From contig CAMFGZ010000027.1 of the NCBI GenBank assembly GCA_945952105.1, positions 1 through 62,903 on the forward strand: a stretch of 62,903 nucleotides of DNA, written 5' to 3'. Source of the stretch: an uncultured Rhodospirillaceae bacterium (GTDB lineage Bacteria; Pseudomonadota; Alphaproteobacteria; Reyranellales; Reyranellaceae). This document shows, one piece after another, positions 52,047-60,175 of this stretch (position 1 is its first letter; each line of letters starts with the position of its first letter). A program made the translations under genes and the position numbers. The notes beneath the pieces were generated by a model. The model was not told the origin of the DNA. It ran no database searches and was given only the letters and a program-made list of their open reading frames with translations.

Positions 52047-52090
52047 CTCACTTCTCCTCTCGCCGCGCGCCCTTTCCCGGCGACGCAAAC

Positions 52091-52124
52091 GAAAAACCCC
52101 CGACCTGGAAGGACGGGGGGTTTT
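52091..52124 (-). terminator. Intrinsic terminator of the metZ leader
   Basis: On the minus strand AACCCCCCGTCC and GGTCGGGGGTT pair around a TTCCA loop, followed by a run of T. It lies between the SAM-II aptamer and metZ and would end transcription when the aptamer is SAM-bound. Confidence 0.8.
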
Positions 52125-52137
52125 GCGTGAACCTCCG

Positions 52138-52192
52138 ACCTTTTAGCGATGTTTAACGTGGTCGCAAGCCGGTCGGCTCAAATCTCCACGGA
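52138..52192 (-). ncRNA. SAM-II riboswitch
   Basis: The minus strand reads CGTGGAGATTTGAGCCG, then ACCGGCTTGCGACCACG, then TTAAACATCGCTAAAAGG. These are the conserved SAM-II blocks: a P1 stem (CGTGG/CCACG), the A/T-rich GATTTG loop, GCTTGC, TTAAA and the GCTAAAA pseudoknot strand. The length of about 55 nt fits the class. SAM-II is a compact pseudoknot found mainly in alphaproteobacteria before methionine genes. It sits just downstream of a good promoter and upstream of an intrinsic terminator and metZ. Confidence 0.92.
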
Positions 52193-52197
52193 CCGCC

Positions 52198-52226
52198 TCT
52201 ATAAGGGCGGCAGTCGGCGGGCGCAA
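52198..52226 (-). promoter_or_regulatory. Promoter of the SAM-II/metZ/tenA unit
   Basis: TTGCGC (52221-52226), a 17-base spacer and TATAGA (52198-52203) precede the riboswitch. The predicted transcription start at about 52190-52192 coincides with the first base of the aptamer, so the transcript would begin almost directly with SAM-II. Confidence 0.6.
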
Positions 52227-52254
52227 GCCCGTGTTTGTCTTCGGCACAAGCCCG

Positions 52255-53235
52255 TCAATCGGGCTTCACGTCGGCTGCTTTGGCGACCTCCGTCCATTTC
52301 TTCAACTCGGCCGCCGTATGCGCGGCGAGTTCAGCCGGGGTCGACGAGGCGATCTCGTAGCCGAGATCGGAAATCTTCTTCGCGACCTCCGGGTCCTTCA
52401 GCGCCTTCAGCAGTTCGGCATTCAGTCGCTGCACGATCGGCGCCGGCGTGCCATGCGGCGCATACAGGCCGGCCCAGGTATAGGCCTCGACGCCGGCCAC
52501 TCCCTGCTCGCCGATGGTCTTGAGGTCGGGCAGCGCGGGCGAGCGCTTGGCCATGGCGAGCCCCAGCGGACGCAGCTTGCCGGCCTGGATCTGGCCCATC
52601 GCCGGAGCCAGCGCGTCGAACACCACGTCGATCTCGCCGGCGAGCAGCGCCTGCTGGGCGGGCGCCGAACCCTTGTACGGAATGTGCTGCATCTTCACGC
52701 CGGTGCGCAGCCGGAAGAGTTCCGCGGTAAGATGCAGGATCGAGCCGTTGCCCGACGATCCATAGTCGAACTTCGGGCTCTTCTGGATGAGCGCGATCAG
52801 GCCCGGAATGTCCTTCGCCGGCGATTCGGGGCGCACCAGCACGACCATCGGCACGATGGCGGCAAGGCCGATCGCGGCGAAGCTGGTCGGATCGTATTTC
52901 AACGACGGGTTGACCGCGGGCACGATCGCCAGCGTCGAGACCGTGCCCATCAGCAGCGTGTAGCCGTCCGGGGCGGCTTGGGCGAGCAACTGGCCCGCGA
53001 GGCCACCGCCCGCGCCCGGCTTGTTCTCGATGACGAAGGACTGTCCCAGCCCTTCGGCCATCTTCGGTGTGACGATGCGCGCAATGATGTCGGGCACGCC
53101 GCCCGGCGCAAAGGGGATGAGCACCTTGATCGGCTGGCCCTTCGGCCATTCCGCCTGCGCCAGCGCGGATCCCGCGACCGTAGCCAGCGACACCGCCCCG
53201 AGAGACCCGAGTGCGGCGCGACGAGTGATGCTCAT
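52255..53235 (-). CDS. Bug/TctC-family periplasmic substrate-binding protein
   Basis: This 326-residue secreted receptor has a Tat-like signal (MSITRRAALGSLGAVSLA, cleavage near ALAQ), then KVLIPFAPGGVPDIIARI, VIENKPGAGGGLAGQLLAQ and APDGYTLLMG. GGGGGAAACG precedes the ATG. TctA/TctB partners are absent. It lies 113 bases downstream of a ThDP enzyme gene with a hairpin between them, so expression may be partly uncoupled. Confidence 0.92.
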   Translation of the reverse strand: MSITRRAALGSLGAVSLATVAGSALAQAEWPKGQPIKVLIPFAPGGVPDIIARIVTPKMAEGLGQSFVIENKPGAGGGLAGQLLAQAAPDGYTLLMGTVSTLAIVPAVNPSLKYDPTSFAAIGLAAIVPMVVLVRPESPAKDIPGLIALIQKSPKFDYGSSGNGSILHLTAELFRLRTGVKMQHIPYKGSAPAQQALLAGEIDVVFDALAPAMGQIQAGKLRPLGLAMAKRSPALPDLKTIGEQGVAGVEAYTWAGLYAPHGTPAPIVQRLNAELLKALKDPEVAKKISDLGYEIASSTPAELAAHTAAELKKWTEVAKAADVKPD

Positions 53236-53304
53236 CGTTTCCCCCTTCGTTTTCGTTTCTTTTCTCTTTGATACTCGGCGCGGTGACGATGCCCCCACCC
53301 TTCA

Positions 53305-53327
53305 CCTCCCCCGTATGACGGGGGAGG
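53305..53327. repeat. Perfect 10-bp hairpin between ThDP enzyme and Bug receptor genes
   Basis: CCTCCCCCGT-ATG-ACGGGGGAGG is a perfect inverted repeat 21 bases downstream of the ThDP enzyme stop on the minus strand. No T-tract follows on either strand, so it may stabilise the upstream mRNA or be a dispersed repeat. Confidence 0.5.
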
Positions 53328-53348
53328 AAGGTTTGATCGGAGTTCGCT

Positions 53349-55037
53349 CTACATCTTCTGCTTGGCGAGCGCCTGTTCCCTGAGCTTGGTCATCGTGATC
53401 CGCGAGGTGATCGCCTCGGCGTCGGTCTTCACATGGATGATCGCGGGCTTGCCGGCACCGAGCGCGCGCTCGAACGCCGCCTCGAAGTCGGCGGTGCGCT
53501 CCACCGTCTCGCCATGGCCGCCGAAGGCGCGGGCATAAGCCGCGAAGTCGGGGTTCCTGAGCTCGGTGCCATGGACGCGTGTCGGATACTCACGCTCCTG
53601 ATGCATGCGGATCGTACCGTACATGCCGTTGTCGACCACGATGAACACCACGTTCGCGCCGTGCTGGACGGCGGTCGCGAACTCCTGGCCGTTCATCAGG
53701 AAGCAGCCGTCGCCGCTGAACGACACAACGGTGCGCGCGGGCGCGGCGATCTTGGCCGCCACGGCCGACGGCACGCCGTAGCCCATCGAGCCGTTGGTCG
53801 GCGCGAGCTGGGTGCGGAAGCCGCGATACTGGAAGAAACGGTGCACGAAGCCGGCATAGTTCCCGGCGCCGTTGGTGACGATCACGTCGTCGGGCAGGCG
53901 CTTGTTCAGCCAGCCGACGATCTCCGCGAGATTGGCGGAGCCCGGCTGCGGCGTCGGCTCGATGTTCTTCAGGTAGTCGGCGCGCGCGGTCGCGACGCTT
54001 GCCTTCCACGCCGAAGCGTCGACCGGCTTCATTGCCCTGGCCGCGGCGGCGAACTGCGACATGCCCGAGTTGATCGGCAGGGTCGCCTGGTAGACGCGGC
54101 CCAGCTCCTCGGCGCCGGCATGCACGTGCACCATCTTCTGCGCTGGGACCGGCAGCTGGAACATGGCATAGCCGCCCGTCGTGGCCTCGCCCAGGCGCGG
54201 GCCGATCGCGATGATGAGATCGCTCTCGTTGATGCGCTTGCCCAGCGGCGGATTCACGCCGAGACCGAGATCGCCGGCGAAATTGTCGTGACGATTGTCG
54301 ATCAGGTCCTGGTTGCGGAACGCCGTCGTCACCGGCAGGTGGTTGGCTTCGACGAACGCCTTGATGTCGTCGCAGGCCTTCGCGTCCCAGCCGCCGCCGC
54401 CCAGGATGACGAGCGGCCGCTTCGCCGCGGCGAGCAATTCGCGGAACGTCGCCATGTCCTCGGGCGCGGGGGCGCCGCGCGAGGTCTTGTACGGGCCGGC
54501 ATCGGCGACCTCGACCTCGTCGACCAGCATGTCCTCCGGCAGCGCGATGACCACCGGCCCCGGCCGGCCGTTCATCGCCCGGTGGAAAGCCTGGCTCACG
54601 ATCTCGGGGATGCGGCGGGCGTCCTCGATCTGCGTCACCCACTTCGCCATCTGGCCGTACATGCGGCGATAGTCGATCTCCTGGAAGGCCTCACGCTCGG
54701 ACTGCTCGCGGGCGACCTGCCCGACCAGCAAAATCATGGGCGTCGAATCCTGGAAGCCGGTATGCATTCCGACGCTGGCATTGGTCGCGCCCGGACCGCG
54801 GGTGACGAAGCAGACGCCGGGCTTGCCGGTCAGCTTGCCATAGGCTTCGGCCATGTAGGACGCCCCGCCTTCCTGGCGGCAGATCACATAGCGGATGGAA
54901 TTGCGCTGGGCGTAGAGCGCGTCGAGAGCGGCCAGATAGCTTTCGCCGGGCACGCCGAAGATCGTGTCGGTGCCGTGGATACGCAGTTGGTCGATCAGAA
55001 CCTGCGCGCCGCTGCGGCGCGGGTAAGCGGTAGCCAT
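53349..55037 (-). CDS. ThDP-dependent enzyme, acetolactate synthase-like
   Basis: This 562-residue enzyme has three ThDP-family domains: the PYR domain with IFGVPGESYLAALDAL and the activating Glu in CRQEGGASYMAEAY, a central domain, and the PP domain with GDGCFLMNGQEFATAVQ and VVDNGMYGTIRMH for Mg-ThDP. The length matches IlvB and glyoxylate carboligase relatives. No small subunit gene (IlvH) is near, so a branched-chain role is unlikely; benzoylformate, sulfopyruvate or oxalyl-type substrates are alternatives. It is encoded 16 bases after a NIPSNAP gene. Confidence 0.9.
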   Translation of the reverse strand: MATAYPRRSGAQVLIDQLRIHGTDTIFGVPGESYLAALDALYAQRNSIRYVICRQEGGASYMAEAYGKLTGKPGVCFVTRGPGATNASVGMHTGFQDSTPMILLVGQVAREQSEREAFQEIDYRRMYGQMAKWVTQIEDARRIPEIVSQAFHRAMNGRPGPVVIALPEDMLVDEVEVADAGPYKTSRGAPAPEDMATFRELLAAAKRPLVILGGGGWDAKACDDIKAFVEANHLPVTTAFRNQDLIDNRHDNFAGDLGLGVNPPLGKRINESDLIIAIGPRLGEATTGGYAMFQLPVPAQKMVHVHAGAEELGRVYQATLPINSGMSQFAAAARAMKPVDASAWKASVATARADYLKNIEPTPQPGSANLAEIVGWLNKRLPDDVIVTNGAGNYAGFVHRFFQYRGFRTQLAPTNGSMGYGVPSAVAAKIAAPARTVVSFSGDGCFLMNGQEFATAVQHGANVVFIVVDNGMYGTIRMHQEREYPTRVHGTELRNPDFAAYARAFGGHGETVERTADFEAAFERALGAGKPAIIHVKTDAEAITSRITMTKLREQALAKQKM

Positions 55038-55053
55038 TTTCGAGGTCTTTCCC

Positions 55054-55368
55054 TTACTTCGTGGGTGAGAAGGTGGTGGGCACCAATATCTTGTTGTTCA
55101 TGTGCTTCATATACTCCCGGCTCTTCTGCAAATAGGCCTGCCAGGCGGGATCGGCGGCCATCGCGGCGCGGCGCTTCGTACGGTCTGCGAGATCGGCGTA
55201 GCCCCAGATGTGAACGATCTCGTTCACGTTTCCCACCTCGGTCGTGTAGTAGCCGACGAGGTTGCCGAGGTGCTTCAACTGGACGGGCAGCCCTTCCTTT
55301 TCGTACAGCGCGAGGAAGTCGCGCAGGCGCCCGGGCTGCAGTTCGTAGGTGCGATGGTCGACGATCAT
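55054..55368 (-). CDS. NIPSNAP-family protein
   Basis: This 104-residue protein is one dimeric alpha-beta barrel domain. It starts MIVDHRTYELQPGRLRDFL and has YYTTEVGNVNEIVHIWGYAD and RAAMAADPAWQAYL. ATG 55368 has GAGGGA six bases upstream. Bacterial NIPSNAP genes often accompany catabolic enzymes, and some members act as monooxygenase- or isomerase-like small enzymes; no activity can be assigned. It probably heads the operon with the ThDP enzyme gene. Confidence 0.9.
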   Translation of the reverse strand: MIVDHRTYELQPGRLRDFLALYEKEGLPVQLKHLGNLVGYYTTEVGNVNEIVHIWGYADLADRTKRRAAMAADPAWQAYLQKSREYMKHMNNKILVPTTFSPTK

Positions 55369-55583
55369 TCTCAATCCCTCCCGAATTCGAGGCGATTGTG
55401 TGCCGTGCTTCGTCGCGCCTCAACCCCGAGACTCGGTGGACTCAAGGCGTGAATAAGCGCATAAGTGCTGCATTGCGACACTAGCCGACGAGCATCATCA
55501 CGAGTCTCGGCCCAGTCGCGGAGCGCGATACCGGTCAACGTCTTCCCGTGAGCTACTTGGTCATCTGTCAAAGGTCATCGAAA

Positions 55584-55610
55584 CGCTTGGACGCATCCGT
55601 CCAGCAAGCG
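55584..55610 (+). other. Bulged stem-loop in the leader of the RRM protein gene
   Basis: CGCTTG...CAAGCG and GGACG...CGTCC pair around a CATC loop, with a two-base bulge, about 45 bases upstream of the RRM start. The 286-base gap 55369-55654 holds no credible gene. A structured leader would fit a post-transcriptionally regulated RNA-binding protein gene, but this is only a fold seen by eye. Confidence 0.35.
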
Positions 55611-55654
55611 CGCGCCGGACTCCGCTCGATCCTTCCTCTAGCCCAGAGCCTTGA

Positions 55655-56401
55655 ATGAGTCGCAAATTGTTTGTGGGCAACCTGCCCTATTCGGTCACGT
55701 CTGAGCGTCTGCAAGAAGCCTTCTCTCAGTTCGGCACCGTTACATCCTCGAAAGTGATCGTGGATCGCGAGACCGGCCGCAGCCGCGGCTTCGCGTTCCT
55801 CGAGATGGAAACCGATGACCAAGGCGCCTCGGCCATGCAGGCCATGAACGGCGCGTTGCTGGATGGCCGCTCGATCGCGGTCCGTGAAGCCGTCGAACGT
55901 CAGCCCGGTGGTGGTGGTGGCGGCGGTGGCTTCGGTGGTGGTGGCGGCCGCGATGGCGGCGGCTTCCGTCCGCGCGGCCCGCGTCCGCCTTACGGCGGTG
56001 GCGGCGGCGGTGGTGGCTACGGTGGCGGCGGTGGCGGCGGCTACGGTGGTGGCGGCCGTGATGGCGGCGGCGGTGGTTATCGCGGCGGCGGTGGCGGCGG
56101 CTACGGTGGTGGCGGTCGTGACGGCGGCGGTGGCGGTTACGGCGGTGGCGGTCGCGAGGGCGGCGGCTACGGCGGCGGCGGCGGTTACCGTGGCGCCGGC
56201 GACGGCGGCCCGATGCGCGATCGTCGCGCCGATTTCTCCGGCGGCCCGCCGCAGGGCGGCTTCGACAATAGCGGCGGGGCCCCCGGCGGTGGCGACTTCG
56301 GCAAGCCGCCGCGTCGTCACGGCGGCGGCGGCGGCGCGGACCGTCCGCGTCGCGATCGCGACTACGAGCCCCGCAAGCGCGGCTTCGACGACGATCAATA
56401 G
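55655..56401 (+). CDS. Glycine-rich RNA-binding protein with one RRM domain
   Basis: This 248-residue protein has an RRM at residues 3-82: RNP2 LFVGNL and RNP1 RGFAFLEM are intact. From about residue 86 it is a Gly-rich tail made of GGGGGYGG, GGRDGGGGGY and similar RGG/YGG-like units, ending in an Arg/Asp-rich PRRDRDYEPRKRGFDDDQ. Bacterial relatives are usually near 80-130 residues, so the tail is long. Such proteins bind single-stranded RNA and often act in cold or stress response; the Arg/Tyr/Gly tail favours phase separation. The DNA of the tail is internally repetitive. Confidence 0.93.
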   Translation: MSRKLFVGNLPYSVTSERLQEAFSQFGTVTSSKVIVDRETGRSRGFAFLEMETDDQGASAMQAMNGALLDGRSIAVREAVERQPGGGGGGGGFGGGGGRDGGGFRPRGPRPPYGGGGGGGGYGGGGGGGYGGGGRDGGGGGYRGGGGGGYGGGGRDGGGGGYGGGGREGGGYGGGGGYRGAGDGGPMRDRRADFSGGPPQGGFDNSGGAPGGGDFGKPPRRHGGGGGADRPRRDRDYEPRKRGFDDDQ

Positions 56402-56435
56402 GACGGCCAATAGACTGAGCCTGTCGGTCGACGAG

Positions 56436-56464
56436 AACGCCGGAGGGTTTCCTCCGGCGTTTTT
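56436..56464 (+). terminator. Intrinsic terminator after the RRM protein gene
   Basis: ACGCCGGAGG-GTTT-CCTCCGGCGT followed by TTTTG is a perfect 10-bp stem and T-tract, 36 bases after the stop. Confidence 0.88.
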
Positions 56465-56530
56465 GTTTGTGCCGAATTTCTTTGAGTCGCGCGCTGCGGT
56501 GCTATGCTCCGGTCATCGACGGAGGTGCGC

Positions 56531-57256
56531 ATGAAGCGACGATCGGCGCTCGTAGGCTCCCTGGCGGCGCTGGCGGCGGGAACGTCGGCCCGCGCCCAGA
56601 CGCCGGTCGACCTGCAGCTCGTGCTCGCCGTCGACGTTTCCCGGTCCATCGACGAGGTCGAGGCCGAGCTTCAGCGGCGCGGCTACATCGAGGCGCTGAC
56701 CAACGATCGCGTCGTCGACGCCATCCTCTCGGGCGAGCACAAGCGCATCGCCGTCTGCTACACGGAATGGGCCGGCACGCATTACCAGGTCGTCGTCCTC
56801 GACTGGACCTTGATCGACACGCCGGGCGCTGCGCGCGCCTTCGCGGAAAAACTCGCCGAGGCGCCGCGCGCGTCGCAGAGCTGGACGGCCGTCGGCGCCG
56901 CCCTCGCCCATGCCGGCCAGCGCTTCGATAATTCGCCGTTCGTCGCCAAGCGCCGCGTCATCGACGTGTCGGGCGACGGCCGCACCAACGACGGGCCGCC
57001 GGCCGAGATCGTGCGCGACAAGCTCGTGTCGCAGGGCATCGTCGTGAACGGCCTGCCGGTGATGATGAACCGCACCAACTTCGGCCGCCCGCCCGATCTG
57101 ACACTCGACAAGTATTACGAGGAGAGCGTGATCGGCGGCCCGGGCTCGTTCCTGATCGTGGCCGACAATTTCGACCATTTCGGCCGCGCCGTGCGCACCA
57201 AGCTGGTGCGCGAGATTTCGGCCACCGACGGACCGATCCGCTCCTCGCCGACCTGA
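56531..57256 (+). CDS. DUF1194-family secreted vWA-like protein
   Basis: This 241-residue protein has a signal peptide (MKRRSALVGSLAALAAG, cleavage near ARAQ), then QLVLAVDVSRSIDEVEAELQ, which carries the MIDAS-type D-x-S-x-S of von Willebrand A domains. RRVIDVSGDGRTNDG and GIVVNGLPVMM match the DUF1194 family. GGAGGTG lies before the ATG. It is expected in the periplasm and may bind metal and a protein partner; function is unknown. Confidence 0.9.
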   Translation: MKRRSALVGSLAALAAGTSARAQTPVDLQLVLAVDVSRSIDEVEAELQRRGYIEALTNDRVVDAILSGEHKRIAVCYTEWAGTHYQVVVLDWTLIDTPGAARAFAEKLAEAPRASQSWTAVGAALAHAGQRFDNSPFVAKRRVIDVSGDGRTNDGPPAEIVRDKLVSQGIVVNGLPVMMNRTNFGRPPDLTLDKYYEESVIGGPGSFLIVADNFDHFGRAVRTKLVREISATDGPIRSSPT

Positions 57257-57323
57257 TCGCTCCAATTTTCCTTGGCCTCGATTGCGGGAAGCCGCATCAT
57301 CGGCGCTGCAACGGCCGTCGACG

Positions 57324-58094
57324 ATGGAGCTCCCGAAAATGCTGGCGAACGACCCGGTCACCCAGGCGCGGATCGACCTGACGACCGCCCTGCGGGCGGC
57401 GGCGCGGCACGGGCTGAACGAGGGGGTCTGCAATCATTTCAGCATGACCGTGCCGGGTCGCGAGGAGCTGTTCCTCGTCAATCCGCAGGGGCTGCACTGG
57501 TCGGAGATCACGCCGTCCGACATCGTCATGGCCGACGGCGAGGGCAACATCGTCGAGGGCAAGTACGAGGTCGAACCGACGGCCTTCTACATCCACGCCC
57601 GCATCCATGCCGGCAACCCGCGCGCCAAGGTCGTGCTGCACACCCACATGCCCTATGCGACGGCGCTCACCTCGATCCGCGACGGCCGCATCGAGATGTG
57701 CACCCAGAACGCCTTCCGCTACTGGGGCCGCATCGCCTACGACGAGAAGTATGGCGGCGTGGCGCTGTCCAACGACGAGGGCGAGCGCATGTGCCGGGCG
57801 ATGGGCGACAAGGACATCCTGTTCCTGCGCAACCACGGCGTCATCGTCTCGGGTCCGACCGTTGCCCAAGCCTACGACGACCTTTATTACCTCGAACGTG
57901 CGGCGATGGTGCAGGTGCTGGCCATGCAGACCGGCCGGGAGCTGCACAATGTCGACGAGGCGATGGCCGAACACACGGCCAGGCAGATCGCGGGCGAGGC
58001 GCAGCAGGCCTTCCTGCATTTCGAATCGCTGAAGCGCATGCTCGACCGGGACGAGGCCGGGTGGAGCAGGCTGACGGCGGTCGAGGGACGTTAG
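57324..58094 (+). CDS. Class II aldolase/adducin family protein
   Basis: This 256-residue protein has the AraD/FucA fold. Zinc ligands are in VVLHTHMPYATAL (H-x-H) and FLRNHGVIVSG. GLNEGVCNHFSMTVPG and LFLVNPQGLHWSEITPSDI fit the substrate loop. It could be an aldolase, epimerase or decarboxylase of sugar or hydroxy acids. The start is uncertain: ATG 57324, ATG 57339 (GGAG upstream) or TTG 57282 are possible. Confidence 0.88.
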   Translation: MELPKMLANDPVTQARIDLTTALRAAARHGLNEGVCNHFSMTVPGREELFLVNPQGLHWSEITPSDIVMADGEGNIVEGKYEVEPTAFYIHARIHAGNPRAKVVLHTHMPYATALTSIRDGRIEMCTQNAFRYWGRIAYDEKYGGVALSNDEGERMCRAMGDKDILFLRNHGVIVSGPTVAQAYDDLYYLERAAMVQVLAMQTGRELHNVDEAMAEHTARQIAGEAQQAFLHFESLKRMLDRDEAGWSRLTAVEGR

Positions 58095-58105
58095 GGGAAA
58101 GACGC

Positions 58106-58696
58106 ATGCGTATCGCCGCCACTCTTGTCGCGCTCTCGGCGCTCTGTCTCGCCGCGCCGGTCTCGGCCCAGGGCTACGGCCTCGGCTCAGGGCCGAAGCT
58201 CGGCACCATGGAGGTCAAGGCCTACCAGAAGATTCCCAAGACCAAGATCGCCGTCCAGCTCACCTCCGACACGCATCTCGCCCGCGAGCTGCGTCGCCAG
58301 GTCATGGTCCGCCTCGGCCAGCGCGGCAACCAGGTGGGTTTCAGCGGCGGCAACATCATGCGCATGGACGTGAGCTACTTCGATCTCAGTGGCGGTTCCG
58401 ACCGCGAGATGCCGATGATGCAGAGTCAGGACTATGAAACCGGCGCCAATCCGCGCCTCGCGCTGCCCGCCAATCCGATCGGCCGGCGCGACACGATCCC
58501 GGCGGCGCCCTCGGGCGCGACCTTGCGCGTTTCGCTCACGCTCTACGAAGCCAACGGCGGCAAGGTGCTGTGGTCCGCGACCGGATCCTGCAGCGCCCGG
58601 TCGAGCCAGGCGATGTCGGCCGGCCTGTCGATCGTGAACCATATCTTCGACAATGCCGATGCCAACAGCGTCGCTGACGCCGGCTGCCCGCTCTAA
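58106..58696 (+). CDS. Secreted protein of unknown function
   Basis: This 196-residue protein has a signal peptide (MRIAATLVALSALCLAAP, cleavage near VSAQG) and a mature region with KIAVQLTSDTHLARELRRQV, MPMMQSQDYETG and a C-terminal LSIVNHIFDNADANS. Two cysteines (in GSCSARS and the last AGCPL) could form a disulfide. AGGGGAAA lies before the ATG. I do not recognise the family. It lies 11 bases after the class II aldolase-like gene and 37 before the CMD gene. Confidence 0.85.
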   Translation: MRIAATLVALSALCLAAPVSAQGYGLGSGPKLGTMEVKAYQKIPKTKIAVQLTSDTHLARELRRQVMVRLGQRGNQVGFSGGNIMRMDVSYFDLSGGSDREMPMMQSQDYETGANPRLALPANPIGRRDTIPAAPSGATLRVSLTLYEANGGKVLWSATGSCSARSSQAMSAGLSIVNHIFDNADANSVADAGCPL

Positions 58697-58733
58697 CCCA
58701 TCCTTCCGCAAAAAAGAGAACAGAGGAAACGTC

Positions 58734-59282
58734 ATGCCGCGTCTGGCTCCGCTTGACCTGAACACACTCAATCCCGAACAGAAGAAGGTCGCCGACGCGA
58801 TCCTGTCCGGCCCGCGCGGCGGCCTGCGCGGCCCCTTCGAGCCGTGGCTGCGCAGCCCGGTGCTGGCCGACCGCGCCCAGAAGCTCGGCGAATACTGCCG
58901 CTTCCACAACACGCTACCGCGCGACCTGTCCGAGCTCGCGATCTGCCTGGTGGGCCGTCACTTCAAGGCGCAGTTCGAGTTCTACGCCCATGCGCGTCTC
59001 GCCAAGGAAGCCGGCCTCTCGCCCGACATCATCGAGGCCGTGCGCCTGCGCGCCACGCCGCCGTTCACGCGCGAGGTCGAGAAGGTCGTCTACGACTTCG
59101 TCACCGAATATCTCGAGACCAACCGCGTCGCGCCGCCCAACTACAAGCGCGCCATCGACGCGTTCGGCGAACAGGGTGTGGTCGATCTGGTCGGCGTGTG
59201 CGGCTACTACATGCTGGTTTCGATGACGCTCAACGTCTTCGAGGTGCCGCTGCCGCCGGGCGAACCCGACCCGCTGCCATAA
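58734..59282 (+). CDS. Carboxymuconolactone decarboxylase-family protein
   Basis: This 182-residue helical protein has the CMD/AhpD core: LPRDLSELAICLVGRHFKAQFEFYAHARLA, here read in two parts, and AGLSPDIIEAVRLRATPPF. The usual C-x-x-C is not visible: the position reads ICLVGRHF, with a single Cys. AhpD-type peroxidase activity is therefore doubtful and a decarboxylase or scaffold role more likely. AGAGGAAAC lies upstream of the ATG. Confidence 0.85.
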   Translation: MPRLAPLDLNTLNPEQKKVADAILSGPRGGLRGPFEPWLRSPVLADRAQKLGEYCRFHNTLPRDLSELAICLVGRHFKAQFEFYAHARLAKEAGLSPDIIEAVRLRATPPFTREVEKVVYDFVTEYLETNRVAPPNYKRAIDAFGEQGVVDLVGVCGYYMLVSMTLNVFEVPLPPGEPDPLP

Positions 59283-59383
59283 GCTGGGGGGACTTCGCCG
59301 ACCTCGCAAGGCGAAAGGCCCCTCGCTTACCTCACATGCGATAGCCCTGCATCCGAACGGAGAGGCAGGCGTGATTTACCGCA

Positions 59384-60160
59384 TTACTCCTCGAAGATCG
59401 CGACCGCCCGGGTCCAGCCGGCGGAGGCGCCGCGGATCTTGTGCGGGAAGCAGGCGATGGTGAAGCCGTCGCCCGGCAGCGCTTCGAGATTGTGCAGCTT
59501 CTCGAGGTGGCAGTAGCCGATGTCGCGCCCCGCTTTGTGACCTTCCCAGATGATCGACGGGTCCTTGTCCTTCGCCCACTTCTGGGCGGTGAAATAGAAC
59601 GGCGCGTCCCAGCTCCAGGCATCGGTACCGGTGAGGCGCACGCCCTTTTCCAGCAGGAAGATCGTGGCGTCGTAGCCCATGCCGCAGCCGGCATTGACGT
59701 AGTCGTTGTTGCCGTAGCGCGAGCCCGCGCGCGTGTTGACCACGACGATCTCCAGCGGCTTCAGCTCGTGGCCGATCCGCTTCAGCTCCTCCTCGACCTC
59801 GGCAGCCGTGATGACGTGGCCGTCGGGCTTGTCGCGGAAGTCGAGCTTCACACCGGGCTGGAAGCACCATTCGAGCGGCACCTCGTCGATGGTGATGGCG
59901 CGCTCGCCCTTGTTCATCGTGGGATGGAAGTGATACGGCGCGTCGAGATGCGTACCGTTGTGCGTCGAGAGATTGACGTTCTCGACCGCCCAGCCGGCGC
60001 CGTCGGGCAGGTCTTCCTTCCTGAGGCCGGGAAAGAAGCCGGCGATCTGGCCGGCCGTATCGGCGTGCTTGTGATACTGGATCTTCGGTCCGAACGGCGG
60101 GGGATCGGAGATCACGTCGTTCTCGAGATAGATCGAAAGATCGACGAAGCGACGGGGCAT
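59384..60160 (-). CDS. Cyclase-family (kynurenine formamidase-like) hydrolase
   Basis: This 258-residue protein of the metal-dependent cyclase family has LSTHNGTHLDAPYHF (the H-x-G-T-H-x-D metal motif) and a C-terminal FPHKIRGASAGWTRAVAI. It begins RRFVDLSIYLENDVISDPPPFGP, typical of the larger branch. Members hydrolyse N-formyl or other amide or lactone bonds. It lies 15 bases after the SGNH hydrolase gene on the same strand. The substrate is unknown. Confidence 0.9.
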   Translation of the reverse strand: MPRRFVDLSIYLENDVISDPPPFGPKIQYHKHADTAGQIAGFFPGLRKEDLPDGAGWAVENVNLSTHNGTHLDAPYHFHPTMNKGERAITIDEVPLEWCFQPGVKLDFRDKPDGHVITAAEVEEELKRIGHELKPLEIVVVNTRAGSRYGNNDYVNAGCGMGYDATIFLLEKGVRLTGTDAWSWDAPFYFTAQKWAKDKDPSIIWEGHKAGRDIGYCHLEKLHNLEALPGDGFTIACFPHKIRGASAGWTRAVAIFEE

Positions 60161-60175
60161 GGGGCGTCCTCCTGC

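Noticed and set aside
53305..53327. Hairpin considered as an intrinsic terminator
   Set aside because: No T-tract follows on either strand, so it is listed as a repeat or stabiliser.
53433..55484. 683-codon open frame on the plus strand opposite the ThDP enzyme gene
   Set aside because: It is an antisense shadow with low-complexity Arg/Ala/Gly composition and no ribosome binding site.
55371..55571. Small 66-codon frame on the minus strand before the NIPSNAP gene
   Set aside because: It has no recognisable sequence, overlaps the NIPSNAP ribosome binding site and lacks one of its own.
55900..56200. Tandem GGC/GGT repeats considered as a CRISPR or minisatellite
   Set aside because: The units are codon-based and in frame, and encode the Gly-rich tail of the RRM protein. 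No fixed repeat-spacer pattern exists.
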